Shown here in pieces: positions 38,666-47,708 of a DNA stretch of 64,000 nt (its first letter is position 1; the number at the start of each line of letters is the position of its first letter). The position numbers were made by a program, and so were the translations under genes. Below the pieces are notes generated by a model. That model made no database searches and was not told the DNA's origin. It saw only the letters and a list, made by a program, of their open reading frames with translations. The DNA comes from Brucella anthropi ATCC 49188 (GTDB lineage: Bacteria; Pseudomonadota; Alphaproteobacteria; Rhizobiales; Rhizobiaceae), in assembly GCF_000017405.1 (NCBI RefSeq), contig NC_009668.1, forward strand, positions 1,266,001 through 1,330,000, given 5' to 3'.

Positions 38666-39901
38666 ATGTCTATCAATAAATGGAAGGCCGGCCTGCTGGC
38701 CGGATTGAGCGTTCTGGCGCTGTCATCGGTTGCGAATGCAGGCGAAGTGCGCATGACCGTCGCGGAGTACAGCTCCAAGACCGGCCCCTACTTCGAAGAG
38801 GTCAAGAAGGCATTTGAAGCTGCCAATCCCGGCATCACGCTCAACTTTGAAGTGGTTCCATGGGATGTACTTCTGCAGAAACTGACTACCGATATTTCAG
38901 CAGGCACCAATGCGGACCTTTCGATCATCGGCACACGCTGGTTGATCGATTTCGTGCAACAGGGCATCGCCGAACCGCTCGACGGTTACATGAACGACGA
39001 GTTCAAGGGCCGGTTCATCGAGACTTTCCTGTCTCCATCCATCCTTGAGGGCAAGACCTACGGTCTGCCGATCGCAGCCTCTGCCCGCGCCATGTATTAC
39101 AACAAGGATCTGCTGGCCAAGGCAGGCGTCGAAAACCCGCCCGCAACCTGGGACGAGCTGAGAGCCGCCGCCACGAAAATCAAAGCGCTCGGCGGAGAGA
39201 ATTACGGTTTCGGCCTACAGGGCAAGGAAATCGAGACCGACGTTTATTACTATTACGGCATGTGGTCCTATGGGACAGAAATTCTCAACAAGGACGGCAC
39301 GTCGGGCCTCAGCACACCGGGCGCACTTGAAGCCGCGAAGCTTTACAAGTCGCTGATCGACGATGGCCTGACCCAGCCCGGCGTCACTTCCTATGCCCGT
39401 GAAGACGTTCAGAACCTCTTCAAGCAGGGCAAGGTCGGCATGATGATTACCGCGCCTTTCCTTTCCAACCAGATCAAGGAAGAAGCCCCGAACCTCAAAT
39501 ATGGCGTTGCAGCCATTCCTGCCGGACCGACAGGCGCGCGTGGCACCTATGGCGTGACCGATTCCGTCATCATGTTCCAGAACTCCAAGAACAAGGAGGA
39601 AGCCTGGAAGGTGCTCGACTTCCTGTTCCAGACTGAATGGCGCGCCAAGTTCACGCAGGGTGAAGGTTTCCTTCCGGTCAACAAGGAAGAAGCGAAGATG
39701 GATTATTACGTCAATAATGCCGATCTTGCCGCCTTCACCGCGCTTCTGCCGGATGCCCGCTTTGCGCCGATCATTCCGGGCTGGGAAGAAATTGCCGACA
39801 TCACGTCCAACGCCATGCAGAGCATCTATCTCGGCAAGGGCGAACCTGATGTCGTGCTGAAGGACGCCGCCGCCAAGGCGGACGCAATCCTGAAGAAGTA
39901 A
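38666..39901 (+). CDS. Sugar-type ABC transporter substrate-binding protein (CUT1 family)
   Basis: The 411-residue extracellular solute-binding protein (family 1) has a signal peptide (LLAGLSVLALSSVANA, cleavage near residue 25). The mature lobe begins EVRMTVAEYSSKTGPYFEEV and later carries the DAAAKADAILKK C-terminus typical of these proteins. It heads the plus-strand operon with two permeases, RidA and an M81 protein. Although the family is sugar-like, the neighbouring PLP, RidA and M81 genes suggest an amino-acid-derived or amino-sugar ligand. A terminator follows directly. Confidence 0.92.
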   Translation: MSINKWKAGLLAGLSVLALSSVANAGEVRMTVAEYSSKTGPYFEEVKKAFEAANPGITLNFEVVPWDVLLQKLTTDISAGTNADLSIIGTRWLIDFVQQGIAEPLDGYMNDEFKGRFIETFLSPSILEGKTYGLPIAASARAMYYNKDLLAKAGVENPPATWDELRAAATKIKALGGENYGFGLQGKEIETDVYYYYGMWSYGTEILNKDGTSGLSTPGALEAAKLYKSLIDDGLTQPGVTSYAREDVQNLFKQGKVGMMITAPFLSNQIKEEAPNLKYGVAAIPAGPTGARGTYGVTDSVIMFQNSKNKEEAWKVLDFLFQTEWRAKFTQGEGFLPVNKEEAKMDYYVNNADLAAFTALLPDARFAPIIPGWEEIADITSNAMQSIYLGKGEPDVVLKDAAAKADAILKK

Positions 39902-39913
39902 CACTCCCCGCCT

Positions 39914-39947
39914 GCCCGGCAGTGCCCTCGCTCTGCCGGGCTTTTTT
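39914..39947 (+). terminator. Intra-operon terminator after the ABC binding-protein gene
   Basis: GCCCGGCA (39914-39921) pairs with TGCCGGGC (39934-39941) and is followed by TTTTTTC. It lies between the binding-protein gene and the first permease, so downstream genes depend on partial read-through. Confidence 0.9.
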
Positions 39948-39970
39948 CTTTTCAGGGATTTTGATTGCCA

Positions 39971-40840
39971 ATGCAAAGCCGCACCCTGCCCTATCTCCTG
40001 ATTCTGCCGAGCCTGCTTCTGGCTGCGGTGGTGATCTTCTGGCCCGTGGTGCATCTCGTTGAAATTGCCAGTCATGACGTAAACCGCTTCGGGCAGCTAC
40101 GCGATTTCAACGACGGCGCAAATTTCACTGCGCTATTCGCAACGCCCGATTTTCTGAATGCACTCTGGCGCACCGCACTCTGGACCGTCGCCGTGGTTGG
40201 CGGGGCACTTATCGTCTCCATTCCGGTCGCCATCATCCTCAACATGGATTTCTATGGCCGTTCGGTAGCGCGGGTCATCGTCATGCTGCCGTGGGCAGTT
40301 TCGCTCACCATGACAGCCATTGTCTGGCGCTGGGCGCTCAATGGCGAAAGCGGAATGCTCAATTCCGCACTGCGCAATCTCGGTATCATCGACAGCAATA
40401 TTCAATGGCTAGCGAGCGCGGCCACCGCCTTTCCCATGCAGATACTGGTCGGCATTCTGGTCACCGTGCCGTTCACGACCACGATCTTCCTCGGCGGACT
40501 GTCATCCATTCCGGAGGATCTTTATGAAGCGTCGTCTCTCGAAGGCGCCAGCCTGTGGCAGCAGTTTCGCGAAATCACGTTTCCGCTGCTCAAGCCCTTC
40601 GTCAACATCGCCATCGTGCTCAATACGATCTATGTCTTCAATTCATTCCCGATCATCTGGGTCATGACGCAGGGTGGACCGGCAAACTCCACCGATATTC
40701 TGGTAACGCATCTCTACAAGCTCGCTTTCCGCCTCGGAAAGCTGGGAGAAGCCTCCGCCGTATCGCTTATCATGCTGGCAATACTCCTCGTCTTCACGGC
40801 GATCTATATCCGCCTCGCAATGCGGGGAGAACGCGCATGA
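39971..40840 (+). CDS. ABC sugar transporter permease 1 (UgpA/MalF-like)
   Basis: The 289-residue permease has six hydrophobic segments and the EAA loop [24 protein letters not shown]. The ATG at 39971 (MQSRTLPYL) is used. It overlaps the second permease by four bases. Together with the ATPase at 36656 and binding protein at 38666 it completes a CUT1-type importer. Confidence 0.93.
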   Translation: MQSRTLPYLLILPSLLLAAVVIFWPVVHLVEIASHDVNRFGQLRDFNDGANFTALFATPDFLNALWRTALWTVAVVGGALIVSIPVAIILNMDFYGRSVARVIVMLPWAVSLTMTAIVWRWALNGESGMLNSALRNLGIIDSNIQWLASAATAFPMQILVGILVTVPFTTTIFLGGLSSIPEDLYEASSLEGASLWQQFREITFPLLKPFVNIAIVLNTIYVFNSFPIIWVMTQGGPANSTDILVTHLYKLAFRLGKLGEASAVSLIMLAILLVFTAIYIRLAMRGERA

Positions 40841-41664
40841 CGGGCTCGAAGCTGAAACGCACAATCATTGCCTGGGCCGTTCTGTCGCCGCTTATCGTGC
40901 TGACACTGTTTCCCTTTGCAGTGATGTTTTTCACCGCCGTCAAGCCTCCACAGGAGGTCCTGTCTCCAACATGGTGGCCAAGCAGCTTCCGCTGGCAGAA
41001 TTTTTCGGAAATGTGGGTTCAGACCAAATTCGGGCAAGCGCTTCTGAACTCGCTTTACGTTTCGGTCATTGCTTCCGTCGGCGCCATCATTGTTTCCATT
41101 CCTGCCGCCTATGCCATGTCGCGCTTCCGCTTTGCAGGCCACGGTGCATTCCGGCAATTCCTGCTGATTTCGCAGATGATCTCGCCCATCGTTCTGGTGC
41201 TGGGCCTTTTCCGGCTGCTCGCCGCCTATGGATTGATTGAAAGTGTCTCCGCGGTCGGCGCGGTCTATATGGCCTTCAACATCGCCTTCACCGTGTGGAT
41301 GCTGCAAAGCTATTTCGACACCATACCGCGCGATCTGGAAGAAGCTTCGTGGATGGAAGGCGCCGGGCGCGGCAAGACACTGATAAAAGTGTTTCTGCCG
41401 CTCTGCCTGCCCGCCATTGCCGTCACGGCAATCTTCACCTTCATCAATGCATGGAACGAATTCGTCGTCGCATTGACCATGCTGCGCAGACAGGAAAGCT
41501 ACACCCTGCCCATTCAGGTCTTCTCGCTCGTCGCGGGGCGCTACACGGTCGAATGGCACTACGTCATGGCAGCCACCTTTCTTGCAACACTGCCGGTCGC
41601 CATCCTTTTCATCTGGCTCCAGCGCTATCTCATCAAGGGACTGGCCCTTGGAGCAGTCAAATAA
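40837..41664 (+). CDS. ABC sugar transporter permease 2 (UgpE/MalG-like)
   Basis: The 275-residue permease starts at ATG 40837, overlapping the TGA of permease 1. It has six hydrophobic segments and the EAA loop [25 protein letters not shown]. The open frame runs further upstream, but that part overlaps permease 1 in another frame and is not real. Confidence 0.93.
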   Translation: MTGSKLKRTIIAWAVLSPLIVLTLFPFAVMFFTAVKPPQEVLSPTWWPSSFRWQNFSEMWVQTKFGQALLNSLYVSVIASVGAIIVSIPAAYAMSRFRFAGHGAFRQFLLISQMISPIVLVLGLFRLLAAYGLIESVSAVGAVYMAFNIAFTVWMLQSYFDTIPRDLEEASWMEGAGRGKTLIKVFLPLCLPAIAVTAIFTFINAWNEFVVALTMLRRQESYTLPIQVFSLVAGRYTVEWHYVMAATFLATLPVAILFIWLQRYLIKGLALGAVK

Positions 41665-41676
41665 CCGGAGAAAATC

Positions 41677-42048
41677 ATGTCCAGAAAACAGGTCTTCGGC
41701 GCATCACATGTGCCACTTTCCCCCGCCGTTCGCGCAGGTGACACAGTCTATATTTCGGGTCAGGTACCGGTCGGACCAAACGGCCAAATTGTTGAAGGCG
41801 GCATCGAAGCCCAGACAAAACAGGTCCTCGAAAACGTCAAGGCCGCACTTGCGCTTGCAGGCGCCACAATGGAAGACGTGGTCAAAACCACCATATGGCT
41901 GGAAGATGCTCGGGATTTCGGGCGGATGAATGCCGTTTACGGCACCTATTTTCCAAAAGAGCCTCCCGCGCGCACCACGGTTGAATCCCGCCTGATGATC
42001 GACATCAAGATCGAAGTCGAAGCCATCGCCTACGCACCACAAAAATAA
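41677..42048 (+). CDS. RidA-family protein
   Basis: The 123-residue RidA/YjgF-family protein has the blocks LSPAVRAGDTVYISGQVPVG, ALAGATMEDVVKTTIWL and the C-terminal arginine of ARTTVESRLM that binds the carboxylate of imine substrates. In an operon divergent from a DSD1-family PLP enzyme, it may hydrolyse the 2-aminoacrylate-type intermediates that such enzymes release. A GGAGAAAA ribosome site precedes it. Confidence 0.92.
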   Translation: MSRKQVFGASHVPLSPAVRAGDTVYISGQVPVGPNGQIVEGGIEAQTKQVLENVKAALALAGATMEDVVKTTIWLEDARDFGRMNAVYGTYFPKEPPARTTVESRLMIDIKIEVEAIAYAPQK

Positions 42049-42078
42049 GCACGTCACCTCCCCGCACAGAGTATTTCC

Positions 42079-43548
42079 ATGCGCATTTTCACCGCATCGC
42101 TTGCGACAGAAACCAACACGTTCTCGCCGGTTCCAACCGACAGGGCCTCGTTCGAGATGGCTTTTTATGCCGCGCCGGGCATGCATCCGGAAACGCCGAC
42201 GCTTTGCTCTTCGCCCATTGTCGCATTGCGCAAGCGTGCGGCAGCGGAAGGGCTGACCGTCATCGAAGGCACTGCCACCTGGGCGGAACCGGGCGGATTG
42301 TTGCAGCGGCAGGCGTTCGAGGAATTGCGCGATGAAATCCTTGACCAACTGAAAGCCGCAATGCCCGTTGATGCAGTCGTGCTCGGCCTGCATGGCGCCA
42401 TGGTCGCTCAAGGTTACGACGATTGCGAGGGTGATCTTCTGGAACGCGTGCGCGCCATTGTCGGGCCGGATATTCTGGTTGCCAGCGAATTCGATCCGCA
42501 TAGCCATCTGACGCCGAAGCGTGTCGAAAACCTCAATATTTTCGCGTCGTTCCTCGAATTTCCTCACACGGATTTTTATGAGCGCGGCGAGCATGTGGTC
42601 GATCTCGCGCTGGACGCCCTGAAGGGTCACATCAAGCCGGTCATATCCACTTTCGACTGCCATATGATCAGTGTGTTTCCCACAAGCAAGGAGCCGATGC
42701 GCTCCTTCGTCGACCGCATCAAGGCGATGCACGGCAAGGACGGGATTCTGTCGATCTCCGTCATTCATGGCTTCATGGCTGCCGATGTGCCGGAAATGGG
42801 GACCCGTATTCTCGTCGTCACAGACAACAATCCGGCCAAGGGGGCAGCACTTGCCGAAAAACTCGGGCGTGAATTGATTGCGATGCGCGAGCAGACATTG
42901 ATGACCATGTTCGACACCGATCAGGGCATCGACCGGGCGCTGGCTGCCCATGCAGCCAATCCCGCCAAACCTGCGGTGATCGCCGATGTATGGGACAATC
43001 CCGGCGGCGGGGTTGCAGGCGACGGAACCTATGTCCTTCGCCGCCTGATCGAACGCGGCATCGACAATATAGGCATTGCTACGATCTGGGACCCCATTGC
43101 AGTGACCTTCTGTCATGCGGCAGGCGAAGGCGCAGTGATCGACCTGCGTTTCGGCGGCAAGTCCGGTCCGCTTGGTGGCGAACCCATCGATGCCCGCGTG
43201 ACGGTCATGAAAACCCTTGCCGAAGGCTGGCAGAGTTTTGGCCCAAGCCGCGTGACGCTGGGGGCCTCGGCAGTCGTGCGACTTGAAGGCACCGAGATCG
43301 ATATCATTCTCAACACCAACCGGACGCAGACATTCGAGCCGGATATCTTCTCGAATATCGGCATCGATCCGATGAAGAAGGATATGCTGGTGGTGAAATC
43401 GACCAATCATTTTCATGCGGGCTTCGTGCCGATTGCTGCCGAGATCATCTATGTCGCGGCGCCCAGCTCTTATCCGAGCAATCCTCGCACGACCAATTAC
43501 CGCAAGCTCAGCCGTGCCATCTGGCCGCGTGTCGAAAACCCGTGGTGA
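42079..43548 (+). CDS. M81-family metallopeptidase-like protein (MlrC/microcystinase family)
   Basis: The 489-residue protein of the MlrC family starts MRIFTASLATETNTFSPVPT. Likely metal ligands lie in VLGLHGAMVAQGYDDCEGD and EFDPHSH. The C-terminal MlrC domain carries FHAGFVPIAAEIIYVAAPS. The family is named for an enzyme that finishes microcystin breakdown, but most members sit beside amino-acid or amide uptake genes and have unknown substrates. Here it is the last gene of the ABC operon, possibly hydrolysing an imported peptide or amide. Confidence 0.88.
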   Translation: MRIFTASLATETNTFSPVPTDRASFEMAFYAAPGMHPETPTLCSSPIVALRKRAAAEGLTVIEGTATWAEPGGLLQRQAFEELRDEILDQLKAAMPVDAVVLGLHGAMVAQGYDDCEGDLLERVRAIVGPDILVASEFDPHSHLTPKRVENLNIFASFLEFPHTDFYERGEHVVDLALDALKGHIKPVISTFDCHMISVFPTSKEPMRSFVDRIKAMHGKDGILSISVIHGFMAADVPEMGTRILVVTDNNPAKGAALAEKLGRELIAMREQTLMTMFDTDQGIDRALAAHAANPAKPAVIADVWDNPGGGVAGDGTYVLRRLIERGIDNIGIATIWDPIAVTFCHAAGEGAVIDLRFGGKSGPLGGEPIDARVTVMKTLAEGWQSFGPSRVTLGASAVVRLEGTEIDIILNTNRTQTFEPDIFSNIGIDPMKKDMLVVKSTNHFHAGFVPIAAEIIYVAAPSSYPSNPRTTNYRKLSRAIWPRVENPW

Positions 43549-43555
43549 ACTAACG

Positions 43556-43586
43556 AAAAAAGCGCGGGAATTTCCCGCGCTTTTTT
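43556..43586 (+). terminator. Terminator after the M81 gene
   Basis: AAAAAAGCGCGGGAA pairs with TTCCCGCGCTTTTTT (43556-43586); the innermost pairs form the loop. It has A and T tracts on both sides and could act in both directions. Confidence 0.9.
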
Positions 43587-43689
43587 GAGCATTCCCCGCT
43601 TAAATTGAAACAGTGGAAATGCTCTATCTCTTTGTTTTTACGCATTATCCTACGCAAAACCGCTTCGCACTTTTGCTGGAAATGCTCTA
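43587..43689. repeat. Dispersed intergenic repeat (GGAAATGCTCTA type)
   Basis: The stretch contains GGAAATGCTCTA twice (from about 43615 and about 43678), plus a GAGCATTCC in opposite orientation at 43587. Between them lies a conserved-looking core with ACGCATTATCCTACGC and AAAACCGCTTCGCAC. This layout recalls the dispersed palindromic intergenic elements of Rhizobiales. It reaches the stop codon of the facing TRAP gene. Confidence 0.6.
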
Positions 43690-44961
43690 ATGAGCCAGAT
43701 AGGTTGAGATAATCGGCACGTAAGTGACCAGCGCCAGCAGGATGAACAGCGCCATATACATGCTGAATGCCTGGCGAGTGAAATCTCCCACCCTCACCTT
43801 CGCAATATTGCAGACCATCAGCATGACCGTTCCAACAGGCGGTGTCAGCGTGCCAATCGACAGGTTGATAATCACGATGATACCGAAATGCACAGGATCA
43901 ATGCCCAGAGCCTTTACCGTCGGCATCAGAAGCGGCACCAGAACGATCATCAGAGCTGTGCCCTCGATCAGCGCGCCGAGGATCAGCAAGATCACGTTGA
44001 CTGCCAGCAGGAACGCATAAGGATTGCTGGTGAAGGACGAGATCAGCTGCATCAGCGACTGGCCGGCCTGTTCAAGCGAAAACACCCATGCGAGCGCCGA
44101 TGATGCCATGATGACCAGCATGACGGACGCGGTCGATTTCGCTGTTTCGATCAGCGAATCCACCACATGCGAGATGCGCATTTCGCGATAGATCACGAAG
44201 CCGATAATCAGAACCAGCGTAACGGCAACTGCACCGGCTTCTGTCGGGGTGAAGATGTTCAAGCGGATGCCGCCAATGATCGCGAACAGCAGCAGCACCG
44301 CAGGCCATGCCGAAGCAAGCGTCGAGGCAACTTCGGCGCCGCTCATCCGCTTTTCACGGCTTGGCTTGTAGCCGCGCTTTACCGATGTCGCATAGGCCGC
44401 GATCATCAGGATAACGGCGCCCAGAATGCCCGGCAGCACACCTGCCATGAACATCTTGCCAATGGAAACATCCGCAATCAGACCATAGATGATGAGCGCA
44501 ATGCCGGGAGGAATGATCGGCGTAATCAGCGAGCCAGCAGCCGTCACCGCGCAGGAGAACGCTTTGTCATAGCCACGCTTGACCATTTCCGGCACCATCA
44601 TGCGGGTGAGCATGGCGCTGTCAGCCAGATTGGAAGCGCTGACGCCACCCATCAGGGTGGAAACCATGATGTTGGTGAGTGCCATGCCGCCGCGCATACG
44701 ACCGACCAGAATTTCCGCGACCTTGATCAGACGTTCTGCAATGCCGGTATGCGACATCACCGTACCAAGCATGATGAAGAACGGAATGGCAAGCAGCGAC
44801 GTGTTCTGTGCCGGGCTGATGAAGCGCTGCACGGCAATCGCTATCGGCATCTGGTTGAAAAAGGTGAAATAGGTGAAGACCGCAATCAAAATGGCCACAT
44901 AGAGGCGCATATTGAGCGCGATCAGCGCCAGCATGATGAGAACGATGGTTGTCAGGTTCAT
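43687..44961 (-). CDS. TRAP transporter large permease (DctM-type)
   Basis: The 424-residue protein has about twelve hydrophobic segments and DctM blocks such as MRGGMALTNIMVSTLMGGVSASNLADSAM, TAAGSLITPIIPPGIALIIYG and TPPVGTVMLMV. It closes the minus-strand hexuronate/aldonate operon. It overlaps the small permease by four bases. Its stop codon lies within the dispersed repeat. Confidence 0.95.
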   Translation of the reverse strand: MNLTTIVLIMLALIALNMRLYVAILIAVFTYFTFFNQMPIAIAVQRFISPAQNTSLLAIPFFIMLGTVMSHTGIAERLIKVAEILVGRMRGGMALTNIMVSTLMGGVSASNLADSAMLTRMMVPEMVKRGYDKAFSCAVTAAGSLITPIIPPGIALIIYGLIADVSIGKMFMAGVLPGILGAVILMIAAYATSVKRGYKPSREKRMSGAEVASTLASAWPAVLLLFAIIGGIRLNIFTPTEAGAVAVTLVLIIGFVIYREMRISHVVDSLIETAKSTASVMLVIMASSALAWVFSLEQAGQSLMQLISSFTSNPYAFLLAVNVILLILGALIEGTALMIVLVPLLMPTVKALGIDPVHFGIIVIINLSIGTLTPPVGTVMLMVCNIAKVRVGDFTRQAFSMYMALFILLALVTYVPIISTYLAH

Positions 44962-45428
44962 GCCTCGCCTCCCGCAAAAGCGGCGCGCAAGGATTTGAAT
45001 GCGCCTGCAAACATATAAAGAGCGATAATGACGAAGCCGACCGGCACAGCGATATCTATCCAGTAATAAGAGACCCGCAGCACGTCAGTCACTTTGAACT
45101 GAGCCGCAACCGAAAGCTTGTAACCGGCATAGGACACGTAAAGCAGGAACAGTCCCGACAGGATGGAGACGATGGCGTTGACGACATCGCGCACCTTCTC
45201 CGACAGCAGATCCACGAGCATCGGAATGGCAAGATGCTGGTTGCTGCGTTCTGCGGCGACACTGCCAAGCATCACGATCCAGATCATCAACAGACCGGCC
45301 ATTTCCTCGGTCCATTGCAATGGCTGATGCATCCAATAGCGCATGACGACGGCGATGTTGAACATCGCAAGCAGGATGAACAGCGGCACGGCAGCCAGCC
45401 ATTCGATCAGTTTTTCAAAGTATTTCAT
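44958..45428 (-). CDS. TRAP transporter small permease (DctQ-type)
   Basis: The 156-residue protein has four hydrophobic segments and a QHLAIPMLVDLL block after the second, typical of DctQ. Start ATG 45428 (MKYFEKLIEWLA) is used; the frame extends upstream to 45479 in sequence that is not DctQ-like. It acts with the large permease and the DctP protein of the same operon. Confidence 0.9.
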   Translation of the reverse strand: MKYFEKLIEWLAAVPLFILLAMFNIAVVMRYWMHQPLQWTEEMAGLLMIWIVMLGSVAAERSNQHLAIPMLVDLLSEKVRDVVNAIVSILSGLFLLYVSYAGYKLSVAAQFKVTDVLRVSYYWIDIAVPVGFVIIALYMFAGAFKSLRAAFAGGEA

Positions 45429-45497
45429 CGGATTGAGTTCCACGATCGAGCCATGCCGCGGCAAACCGCGACACGGCATTATCCGAGTAAGGATGGA

Positions 45498-46472
45498 TCA
45501 GTTCAGTTCGGCTTTGATCTTGTCATAAAGGCCGGGCGACCATTCCGGGAACTGGGTGTAGACCTTTTCAGCAAGTGCCTTGAAAGGAGCGCGGTCGACA
45601 TCGATAATCTCGACACCGGCTTCCTTCATCTTCTCGATCATTTCATTGTCTTTTTCGATCGTCAGCTTCTGGCTGTAGAGACCCGCATCGTAGGCGGACT
45701 CATGGATCATCTTGAGCTGATCTTCCGGCAGCGTGGAGAAGAAGGCTTCGCCGCCGACAATCAGAGCAACGTTGGTCAGATAGCCGACCTTGCTCAGATA
45801 TTTGGCTTCTTCCTGGAACTTCTGGCCGTAAAGAACCGAGATCGGGTTCTCAACGCCATCAATCACGCCCTGCGCCAGCGCCGGGAAGGTTTCGCCCAGC
45901 GGCATCGGGGTTGGCGTTGCGCCCATGGCTTCGAAAGTCTTGATCTGCATGACGTTGTTCGGCACGCGAATCTTCATACCCTTCAGGTCTTCAGGCGTAC
46001 GGATCGGCTTCTTGGAAATGATCTGACGAATGCCGTAGAGATAGTTCGGCATTACGATGTGAATGCCCTTCTTCTTCAGCTCTTCACTCTTTTCCTTGAA
46101 CCAGGGACCATCATAAACTTTGAAAAGCTGTGCCGGATCATCGGTCAGGAACGGACCGTAGAGTACGCCGAGGTCCGGGTCATATTCGGCCAGAAAGCCA
46201 ACGTCGGAAATGGTCACGACATTGAGCCCCATCATGGCCTGCTCGGTCACGTCCTTCTTGGAGCCAAGCTGCGAGCTTGGATAGAGTTCGAGCGTGATTT
46301 CGCCATTGCTGCGCTTGGCAAGATCATCTTTCCAGTAATGCATTACCTCATCGAAAGGCTCGCCGGGGTTGTTTTCATAGGCAACCTTGATCGAAACATT
46401 GGCAGCATAGGCAGCCATGCTTCCTGCCAGCAGCATGCTGGCGGCGATCATGCCGGTAACGAGTTTCTTCAT
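45498..46472 (-). CDS. TRAP transporter substrate-binding protein (DctP-type)
   Basis: The 324-residue periplasmic protein has a signal peptide (MKKLVTGMIAASMLLAGS, cleavage near residue 23). DctP blocks ELYPSSQLGSKKDVTEQ and PEDLKGMKIRVPNN are present, including the arginine that binds ligand carboxylates. The ATG at 46472 has a GGGAGGA ribosome site. Neighbouring UxaA-family and polyol/sugar-acid dehydrogenase genes suggest a sugar acid as ligand. Confidence 0.93.
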   Translation of the reverse strand: MKKLVTGMIAASMLLAGSMAAYAANVSIKVAYENNPGEPFDEVMHYWKDDLAKRSNGEITLELYPSSQLGSKKDVTEQAMMGLNVVTISDVGFLAEYDPDLGVLYGPFLTDDPAQLFKVYDGPWFKEKSEELKKKGIHIVMPNYLYGIRQIISKKPIRTPEDLKGMKIRVPNNVMQIKTFEAMGATPTPMPLGETFPALAQGVIDGVENPISVLYGQKFQEEAKYLSKVGYLTNVALIVGGEAFFSTLPEDQLKMIHESAYDAGLYSQKLTIEKDNEMIEKMKEAGVEIIDVDRAPFKALAEKVYTQFPEWSPGLYDKIKAELN

Positions 46473-46529
46473 CTTTGTCCTCCCATATGGGGTCATTAAA
46501 CAATTGGCCTTAGGGCCGGTTTCCTCCAC

Positions 46530-46612
46530 TAGAGCGCCATGCGTCCAATTTGGACGCTTAAAGGACGCTCTAATTTCTTCAGTTTACGCATCGATTTTCC
46601 ATCGATGCGTGG
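46530..46612. repeat. Inverted-repeat element between TRAP and dehydrogenase genes
   Basis: TAGAGCG (46530-46536) and CGCTCTA (46566-46572) bracket the palindrome GCGTCCAATTTGGACGC (46551-46557 around its centre). A second hairpin, ACGCATCGAT/ATCGATGCGT (46586-46611), follows. The ends resemble those of the element at 43587-43689, so both are probably dispersed intergenic repeats. Alternatively the second hairpin acts as an attenuator inside the operon. Confidence 0.5.
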
Positions 46613-46655
46613 CAGCCCACGTCTTCCTTCCCGACGTGGCGCATTTGCTTCGATT

Positions 46656-47672
46656 TCAGTCGCGTTCGATGATGATCTTCAAAACGTTACGGTCGCCGTC
46701 CCAGTAAGGGAGTGCCGCTTCAGCTTCATCAAACGGAAATACCTTCGAGATCAGCTTGTCGGCATCCGTCCCAAGCTTTTCCAGATGCGCAATGACGGCC
46801 TCGAAATCGGTGAGCGTGGCATTGCGTGATCCCATGATGTCGAGTTCCTTCAGGTTGAAGAACTGCGTCTGATAGGTGACCGGCGCCTTGGAATAGCCGA
46901 CATAAACCACCCGGCCCGCAAAGCCCGCCAGGTCGACAGCCTGCGTGAAGGTGATCGGCAGACCGACCGCTTCGAAAGCAACGTCCACGCCGTCGTCGTT
47001 GGTCAGTTCCTGAACCTTGGCGACGACATCCTCACCGCCCGGCAATGCGTGTGTTGCGCCGAATTGCAGTGCCAGTTCGCGCTTTTCAGCGCTTGGATCG
47101 ATGGCGATGACCTTGGCACCGCGCGCCAGCGCGCCGATGAGAACACCCATACCGATCATGCCGCAACCGAGAACAGCAACCGTATCACCTGCCTGAACAC
47201 GTCCGCGCTCGACGGCATGGAAGCCAACCGAAAGCGGCTCGACCAGCGCCAGATGACGGGGCGACAGCGTCTCATTGAGGATCAATTTTTCGGCAGGCAG
47301 CACGATCTGGTCGGCCAGGCCGCCATTTTGCTGCACGCCGAGCGTCTTGTTATAACGGCACGCATTGAGCCGACCTTTACGGCAGGACGAACATTCACCG
47401 CAATTCGTATAAGGCAGCACGATAACCCGCTTGCCTTTGACATAGGCAGCGCTGACACCCTCTCCGGTTTCCATGATCTCGCCGCCGATTTCATGCCCAG
47501 GAATGCGCGGCAGCTGCACCAGCGGATTAAGCCCCTTGAAGGTGTTCAGATCACTGCCGCAGAGACCCACGTGCCGAACCCGCACACGGACCTGACCGGC
47601 CAGCAACGGCGCTTCGTCGATTTCTGCAAAACGTGTGACGTTTTCGCTCTCGATACGCAGAGCTTTGACCAT
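46656..47672 (-). CDS. Zinc-dependent medium-chain dehydrogenase (sorbitol/L-idonate-type)
   Basis: The 338-residue MDR-family enzyme has the catalytic-zinc block CGSDLNTFKG and GHEIGGEIME. The four-cysteine structural zinc loop is CGECSSCRKGRLNAC, and the Rossmann motif is VLGCGMIGMGVL. Close relatives oxidise sorbitol, L-idonate, galactitol or sugar acids. ATG 47672 (MVKALRI) has a CAGGAA site. It follows the UxaA-family gene and likely acts in the same sugar-acid route. Confidence 0.92.
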   Translation of the reverse strand: MVKALRIESENVTRFAEIDEAPLLAGQVRVRVRHVGLCGSDLNTFKGLNPLVQLPRIPGHEIGGEIMETGEGVSAAYVKGKRVIVLPYTNCGECSSCRKGRLNACRYNKTLGVQQNGGLADQIVLPAEKLILNETLSPRHLALVEPLSVGFHAVERGRVQAGDTVAVLGCGMIGMGVLIGALARGAKVIAIDPSAEKRELALQFGATHALPGGEDVVAKVQELTNDDGVDVAFEAVGLPITFTQAVDLAGFAGRVVYVGYSKAPVTYQTQFFNLKELDIMGSRNATLTDFEAVIAHLEKLGTDADKLISKVFPFDEAEAALPYWDGDRNVLKIIIERD

Positions 47673-47708
47673 CGAATTATTCCTGTCAGTCGTCATTAAA
47701 GAAAGGGA

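Noticed and set aside
41704..43416. A 570-codon frame opposite the RidA and M81 genes
   Set aside because: It runs across two well-supported genes on the other strand and shows no domain.
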